DNA of 64,000 nucleotides, taken from positions 186,001 to 250,000 of the forward strand of contig SVKO01000003.1 in NCBI GenBank assembly GCA_015068455.1, read 5' to 3'. The position numbers and the translations under genes are program-made. Positions within the stretch are counted from its first letter, which is position 1. Each line of letters opens with the position of its first letter. This document shows, piece by piece, positions 35,480 through 43,977 of this stretch. The notes below the pieces were generated by a model. That model saw nothing but the letters and a program-made list of their open reading frames with translations. It was not told where the DNA came from and ran no database searches. This stretch comes from Oscillospiraceae bacterium. GTDB taxonomy: Bacteria > Bacillota > Clostridia > Oscillospirales > Oscillospiraceae.

Positions 35480-35932
35480 TTATCTTGTCAGATGCTCCAG
35501 CAGGGCGCGGCAGCCTTCGTTGACGTCGTCCCAGGTGGCGTCGAAGTCGCCGGTGTACCAGGGGTCCGCCACGCTGCGGCTGCGGCCGGTGTAGTCCAGA
35601 AGCATTCGGATCTTGCCCTCCCGGTCGCCGCCGCAGATGCGCGTCATGTTGCGGATGTTCCAGCTGTCCATGCCGATGAGCAGGTCGTAGTTCTGATAGT
35701 CCGCGCGGGTCATCTGACGGGCCCGCTTGCCGTCGCAGCGCAGGCCGTGCTGGGCCAGCTTCCGGCGGGCGGGGGGATAGACGGGATTTCCGATCTCCTC
35801 GGTGCTGGTGGCGGCGGAGGCGATCTCAAACTGATCTTCCAGCCCCGCCTTATTCACCATGTCCTTCATTACGAATTCCGCCATCGGACTGCGGCAGATG
35901 TTCCCGTGGCAAACAAAAAGTAACTTTATCAT
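35480..35932 (-). CDS. Low-molecular-weight protein tyrosine phosphatase, 5' end rebuilt by the mobile element
   Basis: 150 aa. Catalytic P-loop CHGNICRS (Cys near residue 8, Arg near 14) and the general-acid loop ADPWYTGDF (Asp near 122) are intact, so the enzyme should dephosphorylate protein tyrosines; such enzymes often act with exopolysaccharide kinases. The first 11 codons (MIKLLFVCHGN) come from the element: they are AT-rich (ATA, TTA, CTT, TTT, GTT), unlike the GC-rich remainder. A second start fragment encoding MIKILFVCHGN lies at the other element end. Transcription now starts within or beyond the element. Confidence 0.93.
   Translation of the reverse strand: MIKLLFVCHGNICRSPMAEFVMKDMVNKAGLEDQFEIASAATSTEEIGNPVYPPARRKLAQHGLRCDGKRARQMTRADYQNYDLLIGMDSWNIRNMTRICGGDREGKIRMLLDYTGRSRSVADPWYTGDFDATWDDVNEGCRALLEHLTR
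35899..35919. other. attL core of the mobile element
   Basis: TGTTCCCGTGGCAAACAAAAAG-like region, matched at the right end (61292-61313) with three substitutions. The longest identical block is CCGTGGCA (35904-35911), i.e. codons 9-11 of the LMW-PTP P-loop. Confidence 0.8.
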
Positions 35933-35992
35933 GTGTATACAAACCTTTGTAGTTCTATATTGCGTTAAAAATCAAATAAAATGATTAATTTT

Positions 35993-36016
35993 GAATTACG
36001 CAATTCTACGTAATTC
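35993..36016. repeat. Inverted repeat near the left end
   Basis: GAATTACG (35993-36000) and CGTAATTC (36009-36016) with an 8-base spacer, between the attL core and the arm sites. Possible accessory-factor or Xis site. Confidence 0.45.
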
Positions 36017-36036
36017 TTTGCTTGTTCACAGCCAAA

Positions 36037-36055
36037 TGGTGTAAATCTGGTGTAC
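36037..36055 (+). repeat. Integrase arm-type repeats, left
   Basis: TGGTGTAA (36037-36044) and TGGTGTAC (36048-36055), start-to-start distance 11 bp. The same octamers with the same spacing recur at the right end. Confidence 0.65.
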
Positions 36056-36062
36056 GCCGTTT

Positions 36063-37238
36063 TTAGTATAAACCCGCAGCAGATGAATACTTTTGAAATG
36101 ATTTTTCCGCTGCCTCGTAGTCCAGATGGGTGTAGATTTTGAGCGTTGTTCCAACATCAGAATGACCCATGAGATACTGCAATTCCTTGACGGGAATCCC
36201 GGCTCTGGCAAGCTTCGTGCAGAAGGTGTGCCGCAGAACGTGAGGCGTTACAACGAGCTGATCAATATGGGATTCATTGTAATGATCTACGATCCGCTTC
36301 AGTGCATGCTCAAAATGACCTGCTACCTTGGGCTTTTCATCCTTGTCCAAAAACAGGAAACCGCTTTTTCCTTCCACCATGATTTCAACCTTCGGCTTCG
36401 GGCGATCCCGCAGGACCCGTTTAAATGCCTGATATACTTCATTGCTCATGGGGATAAACCGATCGCCGCTCTCGGTTTTCGGCTTTTCCAGATAATACTC
36501 GCACGGTCCGGCAAATTTTGTGCGTACCAGCTGCCGTTCGACGTGAATCCTTCGGTTGGTAAAATCCAGGTCTGAAATGGTCAGGCCGCACAATTCGCTG
36601 ATTCGCAGACCGGTTCCCAGCAGAATCACAACAGGGTCATAATACACTCGGCTGTGCTTGCCTTCACGAATATAATCCAGGAATTTTTTCTCTTCCGCCG
36701 GCGACAGGGGTTTGCGTTCGACGCTGTCATTCGGAACGATGGTGGTCAGCGTAAACGAAAAAGGATTCTTTTTCAGAATGTCTTCCTCCACGGCCATGTC
36801 AAAGGCCGGACGCAGGACTCCGCGGATGGACTGGATCGTGCTGTATCGGCGTCCGTCGTTTTTCAGCTTGATAAACCACTCTTTGGCGTCGGAGGGCTTG
36901 ATCGTCTTGATCTGGCGATAGGAGAAAGGTTCTTTCTCCAGAATGTTGAGCACGAAATTGTAACCCACCCGCGTGTTGTATCGCATTCCCTGTTTCTGAG
37001 ACAGGTATTTTTTGACCAGTTCGAGCAGGGTCAGTTTTCCGGCGCAGTAATCCAGACCGTCGTCGATCGCCGTTTGAATGTCCGACTCCTTTTCCCTTAA
37101 TTCTTTCAGAGTCGGAGCATAAATATATTTCCGCTTCCCTTTGAAATCGGTGTATCGAAACTGATAATTGCCGTTGGAACGTTGGCTTTCGCCGTCTTTT
37201 AGTATTCTACCTTTTTTGTCTTTGCGCTTTTCAGACAT
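36063..37238 (-). CDS. int: Tyrosine recombinase integrase
   Basis: 391 aa from the ATG at 37238 with AAGGAGG. N-terminal arm-binding region (GNYQFRYTDFKGKRKYIYAP), SAM-like core-binding domain (about 65-160), and catalytic domain. Catalytic residues are visible: Arg in GTGLRISELC (about 210), HVLRH (about 335), His in LMGHSDVGTT, and Tyr in LKIYTHLD (about 372). Closest in style to Tn916 Int. It reads toward the left end, placing its stop 8 bases from the arm sites, the usual int-att arrangement. Confidence 0.95.
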   Translation of the reverse strand: MSEKRKDKKGRILKDGESQRSNGNYQFRYTDFKGKRKYIYAPTLKELREKESDIQTAIDDGLDYCAGKLTLLELVKKYLSQKQGMRYNTRVGYNFVLNILEKEPFSYRQIKTIKPSDAKEWFIKLKNDGRRYSTIQSIRGVLRPAFDMAVEEDILKKNPFSFTLTTIVPNDSVERKPLSPAEEKKFLDYIREGKHSRVYYDPVVILLGTGLRISELCGLTISDLDFTNRRIHVERQLVRTKFAGPCEYYLEKPKTESGDRFIPMSNEVYQAFKRVLRDRPKPKVEIMVEGKSGFLFLDKDEKPKVAGHFEHALKRIVDHYNESHIDQLVVTPHVLRHTFCTKLARAGIPVKELQYLMGHSDVGTTLKIYTHLDYEAAEKSFQKYSSAAGLY

Positions 37239-37326
37239 AAAAACCTCCTTAAAAAAAGAAAAGCGCCTGATTTGATAACCTAAGTATATCATAATCAGGC
37301 GCTTTTGCATAGATTAAAAAATGTAT

Positions 37327-37524
37327 TCAAATGGAATAGCTCTTTTCCAGAAACGACTCAAAAGGCTTTCGCTTGATCAGCCGCTTGGACCCGACCCACA
37401 ACACAAAAGGACAATTCTGCTCGTTGCTGATTTCACGCAGCCGATTGATGCCAATATTGCTGTAGGCAGCAGCTTCCTCAAGGGTAAGGTTTGCCTTTTC
37501 CCAGACGGGAACGTCATTTTTCAT
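37327..37524 (-). CDS. xis: Excisionase
   Basis: 65 aa winged-helix protein of the Tn916 Xis type: VWEKANLTLEEAAAYSNIGINRL, then a basic C-terminal half (VGSKRLIKRKPFESFLEK). Binds the element ends and directs integrase toward excision. AAAGGAGG lies 7 bases before the ATG. It sits upstream of int on the same strand with an 88-base gap, so the two are likely co-transcribed. Confidence 0.88.
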   Translation of the reverse strand: MKNDVPVWEKANLTLEEAAAYSNIGINRLREISNEQNCPFVLWVGSKRLIKRKPFESFLEKSYSI

Positions 37525-37595
37525 TTACATGCCTCCTTTCCCGCTCTCTTTAAGAAGCGTAATAGCATAATATAAATAAGGGAATACGCGAAATT

Positions 37596-37651
37596 ATCCG
37601 TACTTGCGTACATCAGTACCGGAAACAGTACGCTGGTACGCAAGTACGGAT
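37596..37651. repeat. Large inverted repeat with nested GTAC motifs
   Basis: Perfect 16-bp arms (37596-37611 and 37636-37651) around a 24-base loop. The arms and loop contain five GTAC tetramers. It lies between xis and the helicase-primase gene; it could be a replication origin, an operator or a terminator. No T tract follows. Confidence 0.6.
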
Positions 37652-37678
37652 ATTTGATGATGTTTATTTATTATTATT

Positions 37679-38971
37679 TCAAAGGATTGTGGGCAGTACG
37701 GAACGGATGCCCCAGAAGCCGCGCACACGCTTCCCGTCCGGCAGGCGGATGTTGTTGGTGGCCTCAAGATTGTAGGTGTCCTGGTTCTCGGAAAGGAACA
37801 GCCAGAAGCTGCGCTGGGAGAGCGGCTTCATTGCGTTATCGGTGCACCACTGCTCATAGATCGAGTAGAGCTGCCTCGAGCTGATCTCCTCATCGGCCTT
37901 CAGCTCGATATATCCCTCCGAGGCCATGAACTCCACGGCGTTGTTGCCGTCCGAGACTGCCTCGCGCATATTCTCCCTGGCCCGGTCGCTGATTGTAAAC
38001 GCATAGTTCTGCGCAATCAGCCTCTGCAGACCTTCTAGGCACCACAGAAAGATTCCCTCCTTCTCCGCGATAAGCTTTTCGGAGAGATAGGGATCGTCGA
38101 TCCGGTCCTTGTCCCTCCGCCGTGCCGTCAGGATGATCTGCCTGCGGAAGAAGCCGTCGCTGCGGTCGTAGAGGGCCTTCAGAGATCCGTTGCCGAAGCC
38201 GAGGAAACGGCAGTACAGCTCGCCCTGGTAGCTTTGGCGGCTTTTGCGTTCCAGATCCAGAGGCAGCTCCGCCGTGATGATGGTCTTGATATAATTCGTC
38301 TGGGGCAAGGCCTCCAGCTTCATATCATCGTCCACCATCACAAGGACATGCTCCAGATCTGCCCTGGCGAAGCGGTTCGTCTCCACTTTTGTCAGATTGC
38401 CGTTGACCATGCTCTCCCCGAACAGGGCCCGCATGACGACGCCGATGCGGCTTTTGCCCTCGCCGCCCTTGCCAATGATCATGAGCATCTTCTGCGCTTT
38501 GGTCGTGGGGAGCAGGCAGTAGCCCATAAACTCCTGCAGGGTGGGGATGTCCTCTCCATTCAGCAGTTCCGAAAGAAACTGCAGCCAGCGCAGCGGAGGC
38601 ATGGCAGCAGGATCGTAGCATACCGGAAGCCGATTCCGGCAGAAGGTTTTCTCCTCCGTGAATCCGCCGCCCAGGAACAGGGTTCCGTTGGCCACATGGA
38701 TCCGATCCGTCTGCACCGGAAGATCCTCCAAGTATGCCTCCGATCGCAGAACCTCCACCAGACCGTCCACATGCTTTGCCACGCCGCTGCGGTCATAGGA
38801 ACGGAGCATATCGTAGATTCTCTTTCTAAGCTCCCGCTCGTCGGTGATGCGGTGATCCACGGTAAAGAAGCTGCCCTTGACGCAGACCATGGGATGTACC
38901 CGCAGGAATTCCTGGCAGAAGGCAACTTCGTTGATCTTTTTCCCGTCGTACCATACCGGCAGTTCATTCAT
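37679..38971 (-). CDS. P4/D5-type phage-plasmid helicase-primase
   Basis: 430 aa from the ATG at 38971 behind GGGGGAG. D5_N-like region (LRWLQFLSELLNGEDIPTLQEF) precedes an SF3 helicase core. The Walker A reads IGKGGEGKSRIG (about residue 165), followed by VMVDDDM as Walker B and FGNGSLKALYDRSDGFFRRQIIL as motif C. It probably melts the element's own replication origin. It overlaps the small upstream gene by 8 bp. Together with the MobV relaxase it suggests the excised circle can replicate. Confidence 0.88.
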   Translation of the reverse strand: MNELPVWYDGKKINEVAFCQEFLRVHPMVCVKGSFFTVDHRITDERELRKRIYDMLRSYDRSGVAKHVDGLVEVLRSEAYLEDLPVQTDRIHVANGTLFLGGGFTEEKTFCRNRLPVCYDPAAMPPLRWLQFLSELLNGEDIPTLQEFMGYCLLPTTKAQKMLMIIGKGGEGKSRIGVVMRALFGESMVNGNLTKVETNRFARADLEHVLVMVDDDMKLEALPQTNYIKTIITAELPLDLERKSRQSYQGELYCRFLGFGNGSLKALYDRSDGFFRRQIILTARRRDKDRIDDPYLSEKLIAEKEGIFLWCLEGLQRLIAQNYAFTISDRARENMREAVSDGNNAVEFMASEGYIELKADEEISSRQLYSIYEQWCTDNAMKPLSQRSFWLFLSENQDTYNLEATNNIRLPDGKRVRGFWGIRSVLPTIL

Positions 38972-39263
38972 CGGCGATCTCCCCCTTTCTGACTCTCGTA
39001 TGGACGCCGTGGCGCTTTGCAAGGACGCTGGCGGCCTGTTTGCGTTCTTCGGAATACGGAGCCGTCAGCCGCAGAGAACACCGGCGCTTGTCGATCAGAA
39101 AGCGCATGCAGCCTCCGTCGGTTTCGACGATCCGGCAGAAGTCGGGGTGGTCGACAGCGTATCTGCTCAGACGGTGCTTGAGATTCGTATTCCAGGTTGA
39201 AATCTCCATCAGGGGATCGCCCTCGTTGAAGTAGATTTGAGTAGACTTTTCTGTTTTTTTCAT
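38964..39263 (-). CDS. Small conserved element protein
   Basis: 99 aa from the ATG at 39263 with GAGGAGG. Begins MKKTEKSTQIYFNEGDPL, followed by STWNTNLKHRL and a C-terminal basic half (RRCSLRLTAPYSEERKQAA). I recognise it only as a small protein of the kind that accompanies primase and MobV genes in clostridial elements; no function is known. It overlaps the helicase-primase start by 8 bp. The gap 39264-39493 upstream holds a GTCAAGAC direct repeat and one GC-rich hairpin (CAGCGCC/GGCGCTG). Confidence 0.65.
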   Translation of the reverse strand: MKKTEKSTQIYFNEGDPLMEISTWNTNLKHRLSRYAVDHPDFCRIVETDGGCMRFLIDKRRCSLRLTAPYSEERKQAASVLAKRHGVHTRVRKGEIADE

Positions 39264-39493
39264 TTGTCCTCCTCTTTCAAAAATGTGTTGTTTTTCGGGA
39301 TATTTCTCCCGGGTCAAGACCTGAGAAATGACCCCGATTTTTGGATAGAAACAGCGCCGGCGAACCGTTGTCCGACGGCGCTGCTTCTGTTGGCTGATTT
39401 GCGATTATTGCAGGTCAAGACGGCTCTTTTTGCCTGCCGCTGAAAAACAGGAAAAAGACACGTTTTCAGAGCGGTTGGCGCGTTCAGATTGAC

Positions 39494-40669
39494 CTACCTT
39501 TCGTAGTCACGGTCACGGTTCCTAGGCTGCCGGCCCGTCCGCTGGGCTTCTCTGGCTTGGACGACCAGGGCGTCGATCTGCTTGCTGCCGAAGACCTTCC
39601 GCAGGAGCTTGTAGTCCTCGTTCTGCTTCCGCAGGAGCTTGTTATCATTTTTGATACGGTCATTCCAGTAGGTCAGATCTTCGTTTTCCCGACGCAGGGA
39701 TCCGATGCGCTGCCTTACGGCGTGTTTTTCATCGACAGCCCTGAAATACTTGACCAGAAGCCCCTTGATCACAGCCTTCAGCCGGTTCACCAGCGGTTCA
39801 ACGAATCTGGTTTTATAGGTCTTTGCCGACATGAGGCCCTGCGGTTCCGGGATCTGGAACTCCGGATCTGTATCCAGTTTCCTTGCCATCTCACTGTAAG
39901 CATGATCGGCATCTTCCAGGTTTTCGATCCGGGCTTCGATGGTATGAAATGCCTCCTGCTTCTCCGTGAGCGCCTGCTCCACAGCGGCGAGTTCCTTGGC
40001 GCGTTCCTGCTTTTTGTAGTCGATCACGCTCAAATGCTGCTCGTGGGTGCCCTTCTGTTCCCACTCGAAGCCGTGGCGCTCCATGACCAACGCAAGCTGT
40101 TCCTTTTCGGACTGTACCCACTGGGCCCACTCCGTCGCACCCCGGGTACCGCCGCGGAAGCCCTGGGCTGCCAGCGCCTGCTTCAGCGAGACGCGGGTAT
40201 CGAGGCCGCGCTTGCTCCCGGTGATGAAGGGGACGAAATCAATGTGGATATGGGGCGTCGCCTCGTCCATGTGCAGGTGGGCGGAGAATACATACAGGTT
40301 GGGGTTCCGTGCCTGGAAGCCCCGATAGTATTCGTCCAGCGCCGCCTTGGCCCGTGCGCCAATCTCCGTTTCCGCACCGGTATCCTCCCGGTTGCCGATC
40401 TGTAGGATCAGCTCATGGAAGGGCTTCTCCTGCTTGCCGGTTCGGATCTTTTCATAGTAATCGTCGATCCGCCGATCGGTACGGGTTTGCCTGTCGTTGT
40501 ACCGCTTTAGAGCATCGTCGAACAATTTGTGGTAGACCTGCCGGATCGGTTCGTTGCAGTAGTCCACGTTGAGGTGTGTACGATCCCCATCCACATTCTC
40601 CGCCTTGAACTTGCGGCTGTTGTGGTTGACGGAGCCCTTGCCGACCATGGCGCTGATGGTTCTTTTCAT
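39494..40669 (-). CDS. mobV: MobV-family relaxase
   Basis: 391 aa Mob_Pre protein. It nicks one strand at oriT and pilots it into a recipient. Motif I is seen as HNSRKF near residue 16 with NVDY near 35, and the metal motif HMDEATPHIHID near 132-143. A Lys/Glu-rich coiled coil (about 210-260 and 310-370) follows. AAGGGGTGA precedes the ATG. The oriT candidate lies directly upstream, as is usual for MobV. With no secretion genes present, it should use a helper's channel. Confidence 0.92.
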   Translation of the reverse strand: MKRTISAMVGKGSVNHNSRKFKAENVDGDRTHLNVDYCNEPIRQVYHKLFDDALKRYNDRQTRTDRRIDDYYEKIRTGKQEKPFHELILQIGNREDTGAETEIGARAKAALDEYYRGFQARNPNLYVFSAHLHMDEATPHIHIDFVPFITGSKRGLDTRVSLKQALAAQGFRGGTRGATEWAQWVQSEKEQLALVMERHGFEWEQKGTHEQHLSVIDYKKQERAKELAAVEQALTEKQEAFHTIEARIENLEDADHAYSEMARKLDTDPEFQIPEPQGLMSAKTYKTRFVEPLVNRLKAVIKGLLVKYFRAVDEKHAVRQRIGSLRRENEDLTYWNDRIKNDNKLLRKQNEDYKLLRKVFGSKQIDALVVQAREAQRTGRQPRNRDRDYER

Positions 40670-40690
40670 TTCAAATCACCCCTTTCCTTA

Positions 40691-40925
40691 CGCTGCGTCA
40701 GCAGCGAGAGCCTTTGTTACTTTCTGCGAAAGTAACGCAAAAGCACTTTTGACCGCAGGCGTTCAAAAATGCAACCTGCAGGCAGGTTTTGCGTTCTGCG
40801 AAGCGGATGCGGTCGCTGCGGCGACCTCCGCCGAAGAAAAGGAATTGCGATTCCCGTTTCTCCGGCGCGGGCAGCACATGTCCGGCTGCCCTGTTCTCAA
40901 AAGCCGCACCGCGGCCTTTGAGAAC
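40691..40925. other. Hairpin-rich oriT candidate
   Basis: The 321-base gap upstream of mobV holds no gene. It carries five hairpins: 40691-40706 (CGCTGC/GCAGCG), 40716-40736 (GTTACTTTC/GAAAGTAAC), 40773-40788 (AACCTGC/GCAGGTT), 40811-40826 (GGTCGC/GCGACC) and 40893-40925 (nine plus five bp). The second resembles MobV nick-site hairpins in its ACTTT/AAAGT core. Confidence 0.6.
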
Positions 40926-40990
40926 GGTTCCATGCGTATTGTTAAAAACACAATGGGACTTGTAATTTCCCGCGTATTCGGCTATACTGC

Positions 40991-41620
40991 TTACAGGTCA
41001 TCCGGAAGCGGCTGTTCCCCGCCTGCTGCAACAGGCGATACGGGAGCAGTCGTTTTTATTCCTGCAAGCCGTTTTTCCAGACGTTCGATCAAATTGCCCG
41101 CGAGCAGATCGTCCACAAGCTTCACCCGAAGATCCAGTGATCCGACGATCAGGAGATCCGTCAGATAATCCACTGTGTCGATTATCCTACAGGCCTCCGC
41201 GTACCGATCGTCGATGGGCTCATCAGGACCCGTCGGCGCATACTGCATCCGCCACTGCCGCAGCAGCCGAAGATAGTCCCGCAGCACCCGCTGACAGTGC
41301 AGAAGATCCTCACGGAACTGCCGCAGCGCCGGCCGAGGAGTCGGCCGGGCAGCATCCACGTCCACGCCGAATTCTTCCGCAAGGGCACAGGCGGCGTCGT
41401 AGGACGGGACGCAGAGCAGCTCCGACGTCAGATCCACCACGTCGCCGTACTTACCGCAGCCGAAGCAGTAGAAATGATCTGCGTACAGCTTCATGCTGGG
41501 TGTGCGGTCGTTGTGGAAGGGGCAGCGGGCCATACCTGAATCATTCACCTCCAATCCGTATCGCTCCGCCGCCGCCCGCACAGGCACATGCGAGCGCACA
41601 GCCTCAAAAATGCTTGACAT
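40991..41620 (-). CDS. CHC2 zinc-finger (DnaG-like) protein
   Basis: 209 aa. The first 90 residues are the DnaG-type CHC2 finger: CPFHNDRTPSMK, then FYCFGCGKYGDVVDL. The rest is helical and charged and does not contain a TOPRIM domain, so it is not a full primase. It probably works with the P4-type helicase-primase on the element's origin. The ATG at 41620 is 8 bases from AAAGGAGG; the ATG two codons upstream is too close. Such primase-finger proteins are common in clostridial integrative elements. Confidence 0.85.
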   Translation of the reverse strand: MSSIFEAVRSHVPVRAAAERYGLEVNDSGMARCPFHNDRTPSMKLYADHFYCFGCGKYGDVVDLTSELLCVPSYDAACALAEEFGVDVDAARPTPRPALRQFREDLLHCQRVLRDYLRLLRQWRMQYAPTGPDEPIDDRYAEACRIIDTVDYLTDLLIVGSLDLRVKLVDDLLAGNLIERLEKRLAGIKTTAPVSPVAAGGEQPLPDDL

Positions 41621-41734
41621 TTTCATCACCTCCTTTCCGTCAAGCAAACCGCCCCACAAAAAAGTGAGAGCAGTTATCTTAAAAACGAAATCCGGCGGAC
41701 TGCGTGCTGCAGCCGCCGGATTTTTAGCTGTCCG

Positions 41735-41769
41735 GATAATGGGACACCGATCTGCCCTATAATGGACAA
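41735..41769 (+). promoter_or_regulatory. Direct repeats upstream of the sigma-like gene
   Basis: GATAATGGGACA (41735-41746) and TATAATGGACAA (41758-41769), about two helical turns apart. The second contains a perfect -10 hexamer but no -35 is seen. Possible operator or activator repeats. Confidence 0.35.
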
Positions 41770-41897
41770 GGGCATGGGGCCCCAGTTCCGAAAGGTCCCT
41801 CTACTTATAGGAAAATGAAGTGCCAAAAACGGAACTGTTTTCGAACAAATTTTCAAAAATATTTTTAAGTTTTTTCTAAAGGGAGGTGGACTGCGCC

Positions 41898-42824
41898 ATG
41901 GACGAATATGATGATTGGTTTTCAGACCTGGAAGACGATGATTTGCTGGCGCTGGCAGACCTCTATGAAGACGATTTCGGGCCGGACGGTCTTATAGAGG
42001 AAGATGAGATTGATCTGTGGGAAGACGAAGGGCCGGGAGACGATCGGCCACCGGACGCCGCAGAAAGAGACGTCGCGGCAATGACCCCGGAACAGATCGA
42101 ACAGTTCCTGGATATGATTCTGGAATCGCCCGAAAAGATCGAACCGTTATTTAAGAACGTAAAAAAACATCCGGTCTATGCGCAGGTCAAAGCGGAGAAA
42201 AAGGCCGAAGAGAAGGCCTTGCTGGATCGGGAAGTGAAAGAAATTGCCATGCAGCGGATCGAGGAGGCTGCGCGCACCATGCGGGATTTTGAGCAGGTGA
42301 TCGCGCTGTGGGATGACCGTGACAAAAACGCGGCCCGGACGCGGCGCAATCGGGAGGTGTCATGCGGCGATATGCCACTGGAACTGAAAATTCAGGACAG
42401 AGGAGATGTGGATCTGATCTTCCCTGAATGGATGAACGATCCCACCTTTCGGCAGATCATGCGCGGCAATTATCTGGACAATCTTTATGACTGCCCGTAT
42501 GAGATGCATGATTTGACGGGCCAGGAGTATCTGCGACGGCCGGTCATGCGTCTGAAGGAAGAGCACAAGGAAATCATTTATTTTCTCTATCTTCGTTTGT
42601 ATGAGCCAAAGGATCTGGCCGCTGTACGCGGCCAGACAAGCCGGAATATCCGCAAGGTCCGGGATGTTGCGCAGCGAAAGGTGCGACGTCAGGTCTATGC
42701 CAGTCTGCAGAAACGAAAAGCAGCCGGCTGCAGTCTGACCAAGGATGAAAGAGATTTCCTCGCCGAGTGTAAGCCGAATGGCATTAAGCCGCCGCTGAAG
42801 AAACATAAGAAGGAGAGTGCATAA
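41898..42824 (+). CDS. Acidic sigma-like regulator
   Basis: 308 aa. Residues 1-70 are extremely acidic (DLEDDDLLALADLYEDD, EEDEIDLWEDEG). The middle is helical. The C-terminal part (about 225-285) reads as a sigma region-4-like helix-turn-helix (EEHKEIIYFLYLRLYEP, AVRGQTSRNIRKVRDVAQ). GGGAGG precedes the ATG. Adjacent to a zinc-finger gene that starts 1 base after its stop, so the two are a functional pair. Proteins of this kind occur in clostridial elements and probably regulate element genes; the mode is inference. Confidence 0.7.
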   Translation: MDEYDDWFSDLEDDDLLALADLYEDDFGPDGLIEEDEIDLWEDEGPGDDRPPDAAERDVAAMTPEQIEQFLDMILESPEKIEPLFKNVKKHPVYAQVKAEKKAEEKALLDREVKEIAMQRIEEAARTMRDFEQVIALWDDRDKNAARTRRNREVSCGDMPLELKIQDRGDVDLIFPEWMNDPTFRQIMRGNYLDNLYDCPYEMHDLTGQEYLRRPVMRLKEEHKEIIYFLYLRLYEPKDLAAVRGQTSRNIRKVRDVAQRKVRRQVYASLQKRKAAGCSLTKDERDFLAECKPNGIKPPLKKHKKESA

Positions 42825-42825
42825 C

Positions 42826-43695
42826 GTGCGTGATGTATTCGCCCATGCCAGCGCCTGGTGGGGGAAGTATTCGGGTTATGTGTGGAAGACTGCTCCGGAC
42901 GGTCACTGTTACCTGCACCCGGCGCAGAATGCGAAGCCCGGCGTTTATGACCCCATGAAGGATTCGAGATCGATTGTCCTTGATGCTCTGGAGATCGGAC
43001 TGATGCAGTTCCGCCATGCCGGAGAGTCGGAGCTAAAGGCGGCCATCCACAGCTTTGCGGAAAAGTACGGCTTGCTCGGAATCATGACGGCACTTCCGAC
43101 CACGGCGAGGTTTTTCGATTATGAGAAGGTCTATCTGCCCAAGAACGAATTCCTGCGGGAAGAGACCATGGATACGATGGACTATATCAGGCTGTTTTTT
43201 CCGTTTGCCATGCCGGATTTCCAAAAAGAAGGGCTCGAATACATCTGGGAGAGCCGGGATAAGGACGAGATTGCAATGCTGCTGACGTTTCAGAATCAGC
43301 CGAATGCGATGTCCATGACCTTTCTGCGGAATTACGGGGAGCGCTATGACTGGCTGTGTAAGGTGTTCAAGGATTGGGCTTTTCTTATGGTGGCGACGAC
43401 GTTCTACATGAAAGATAAAGATAAATTGGCCCCGGAGACTCTGGAAATCTATCGCAGGGCAATGATCTCCTTCGACGGAAACGTGCCGTCCTACCATGTT
43501 GCGCTGTGGGACGAGCCCACACTGGTCTGGGATTTCCATTCGCTGATGGCCAACATCCGGTTTATGCTCAGCCTGATGCTGACCGACGAAGACGCGCCGC
43601 TGCGGCTGTGCGGGTACTGCATGAAGCCCTTCTTTGCCGATGAAAGCGGCAGCGAATACTGCTCCGAGGAATGCCGGGAGCAGGATAAAACATGA
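42826..43695 (+). CDS. Zinc-finger protein of element backbone (DUF6076-like)
   Basis: 289 aa from a GTG at 42826 with AAGGAG 10-11 bases upstream. Mostly helical, aromatic-rich (SAWWGKYSGYVWKTA, WLCKVFKDWAFLM), ending in a C-terminal treble-clef-like finger: CGYCMKPFFADESGSEYCSEEC. This overall plan fits the DUF6076 proteins that accompany sigma-like genes in Firmicute elements; I recall that name but cannot verify it here. Function unknown. It is followed after about 70 bases by a terminator, ending the backbone module. Confidence 0.68.
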   Translation: MRDVFAHASAWWGKYSGYVWKTAPDGHCYLHPAQNAKPGVYDPMKDSRSIVLDALEIGLMQFRHAGESELKAAIHSFAEKYGLLGIMTALPTTARFFDYEKVYLPKNEFLREETMDTMDYIRLFFPFAMPDFQKEGLEYIWESRDKDEIAMLLTFQNQPNAMSMTFLRNYGERYDWLCKVFKDWAFLMVATTFYMKDKDKLAPETLEIYRRAMISFDGNVPSYHVALWDEPTLVWDFHSLMANIRFMLSLMLTDEDAPLRLCGYCMKPFFADESGSEYCSEECREQDKT

Positions 43696-43764
43696 CTGTT
43701 AGCAACCCTTTCGCGTTCAGCGTTAATCACTTGTCTTTCAGAAGATAGATAGTAACCTATTGGA

Positions 43765-43789
43765 CCGGGAAAGCGAAAAGCTTTCCCGG
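43765..43789 (+). terminator. Terminator separating backbone from cargo
   Basis: A 10-bp perfect stem (43765-43774 with 43780-43789), GAAAA loop, then CTTTTCC. The remaining gap 43696-44086 holds GTTAA/GTTAG motifs and the promoter below, but no gene. Confidence 0.75.
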
Positions 43790-43977
43790 CTTTTCCATGT
43801 TGATGCCTGGAACCGTTAACATAGCCTTCTGAAGTACAGTATATGCAACCGAAGCTGATATGGAGCCGAACGCAGACCATTGGCGTGTCGATGATTGCTG
43901 CAGCTTCCTGCTGCAGTATCGGGACTGATCCGGAAGGATACATACAGAGTTTCTCACCACTTTATTTCAAATACCCC

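Noticed and set aside
36063-43695. Interpretation as a prophage
   Set aside because: A P4-type helicase-primase is present, but no capsid, terminase, tail or lysis genes; MobV and CHC2 proteins favour a mobilizable element.
37561-43960. Possible CRISPR or phage-defence locus in the element
   Set aside because: No spaced identical repeats and no Cas, restriction or retron-like proteins; the repeats present are single inverted repeats.
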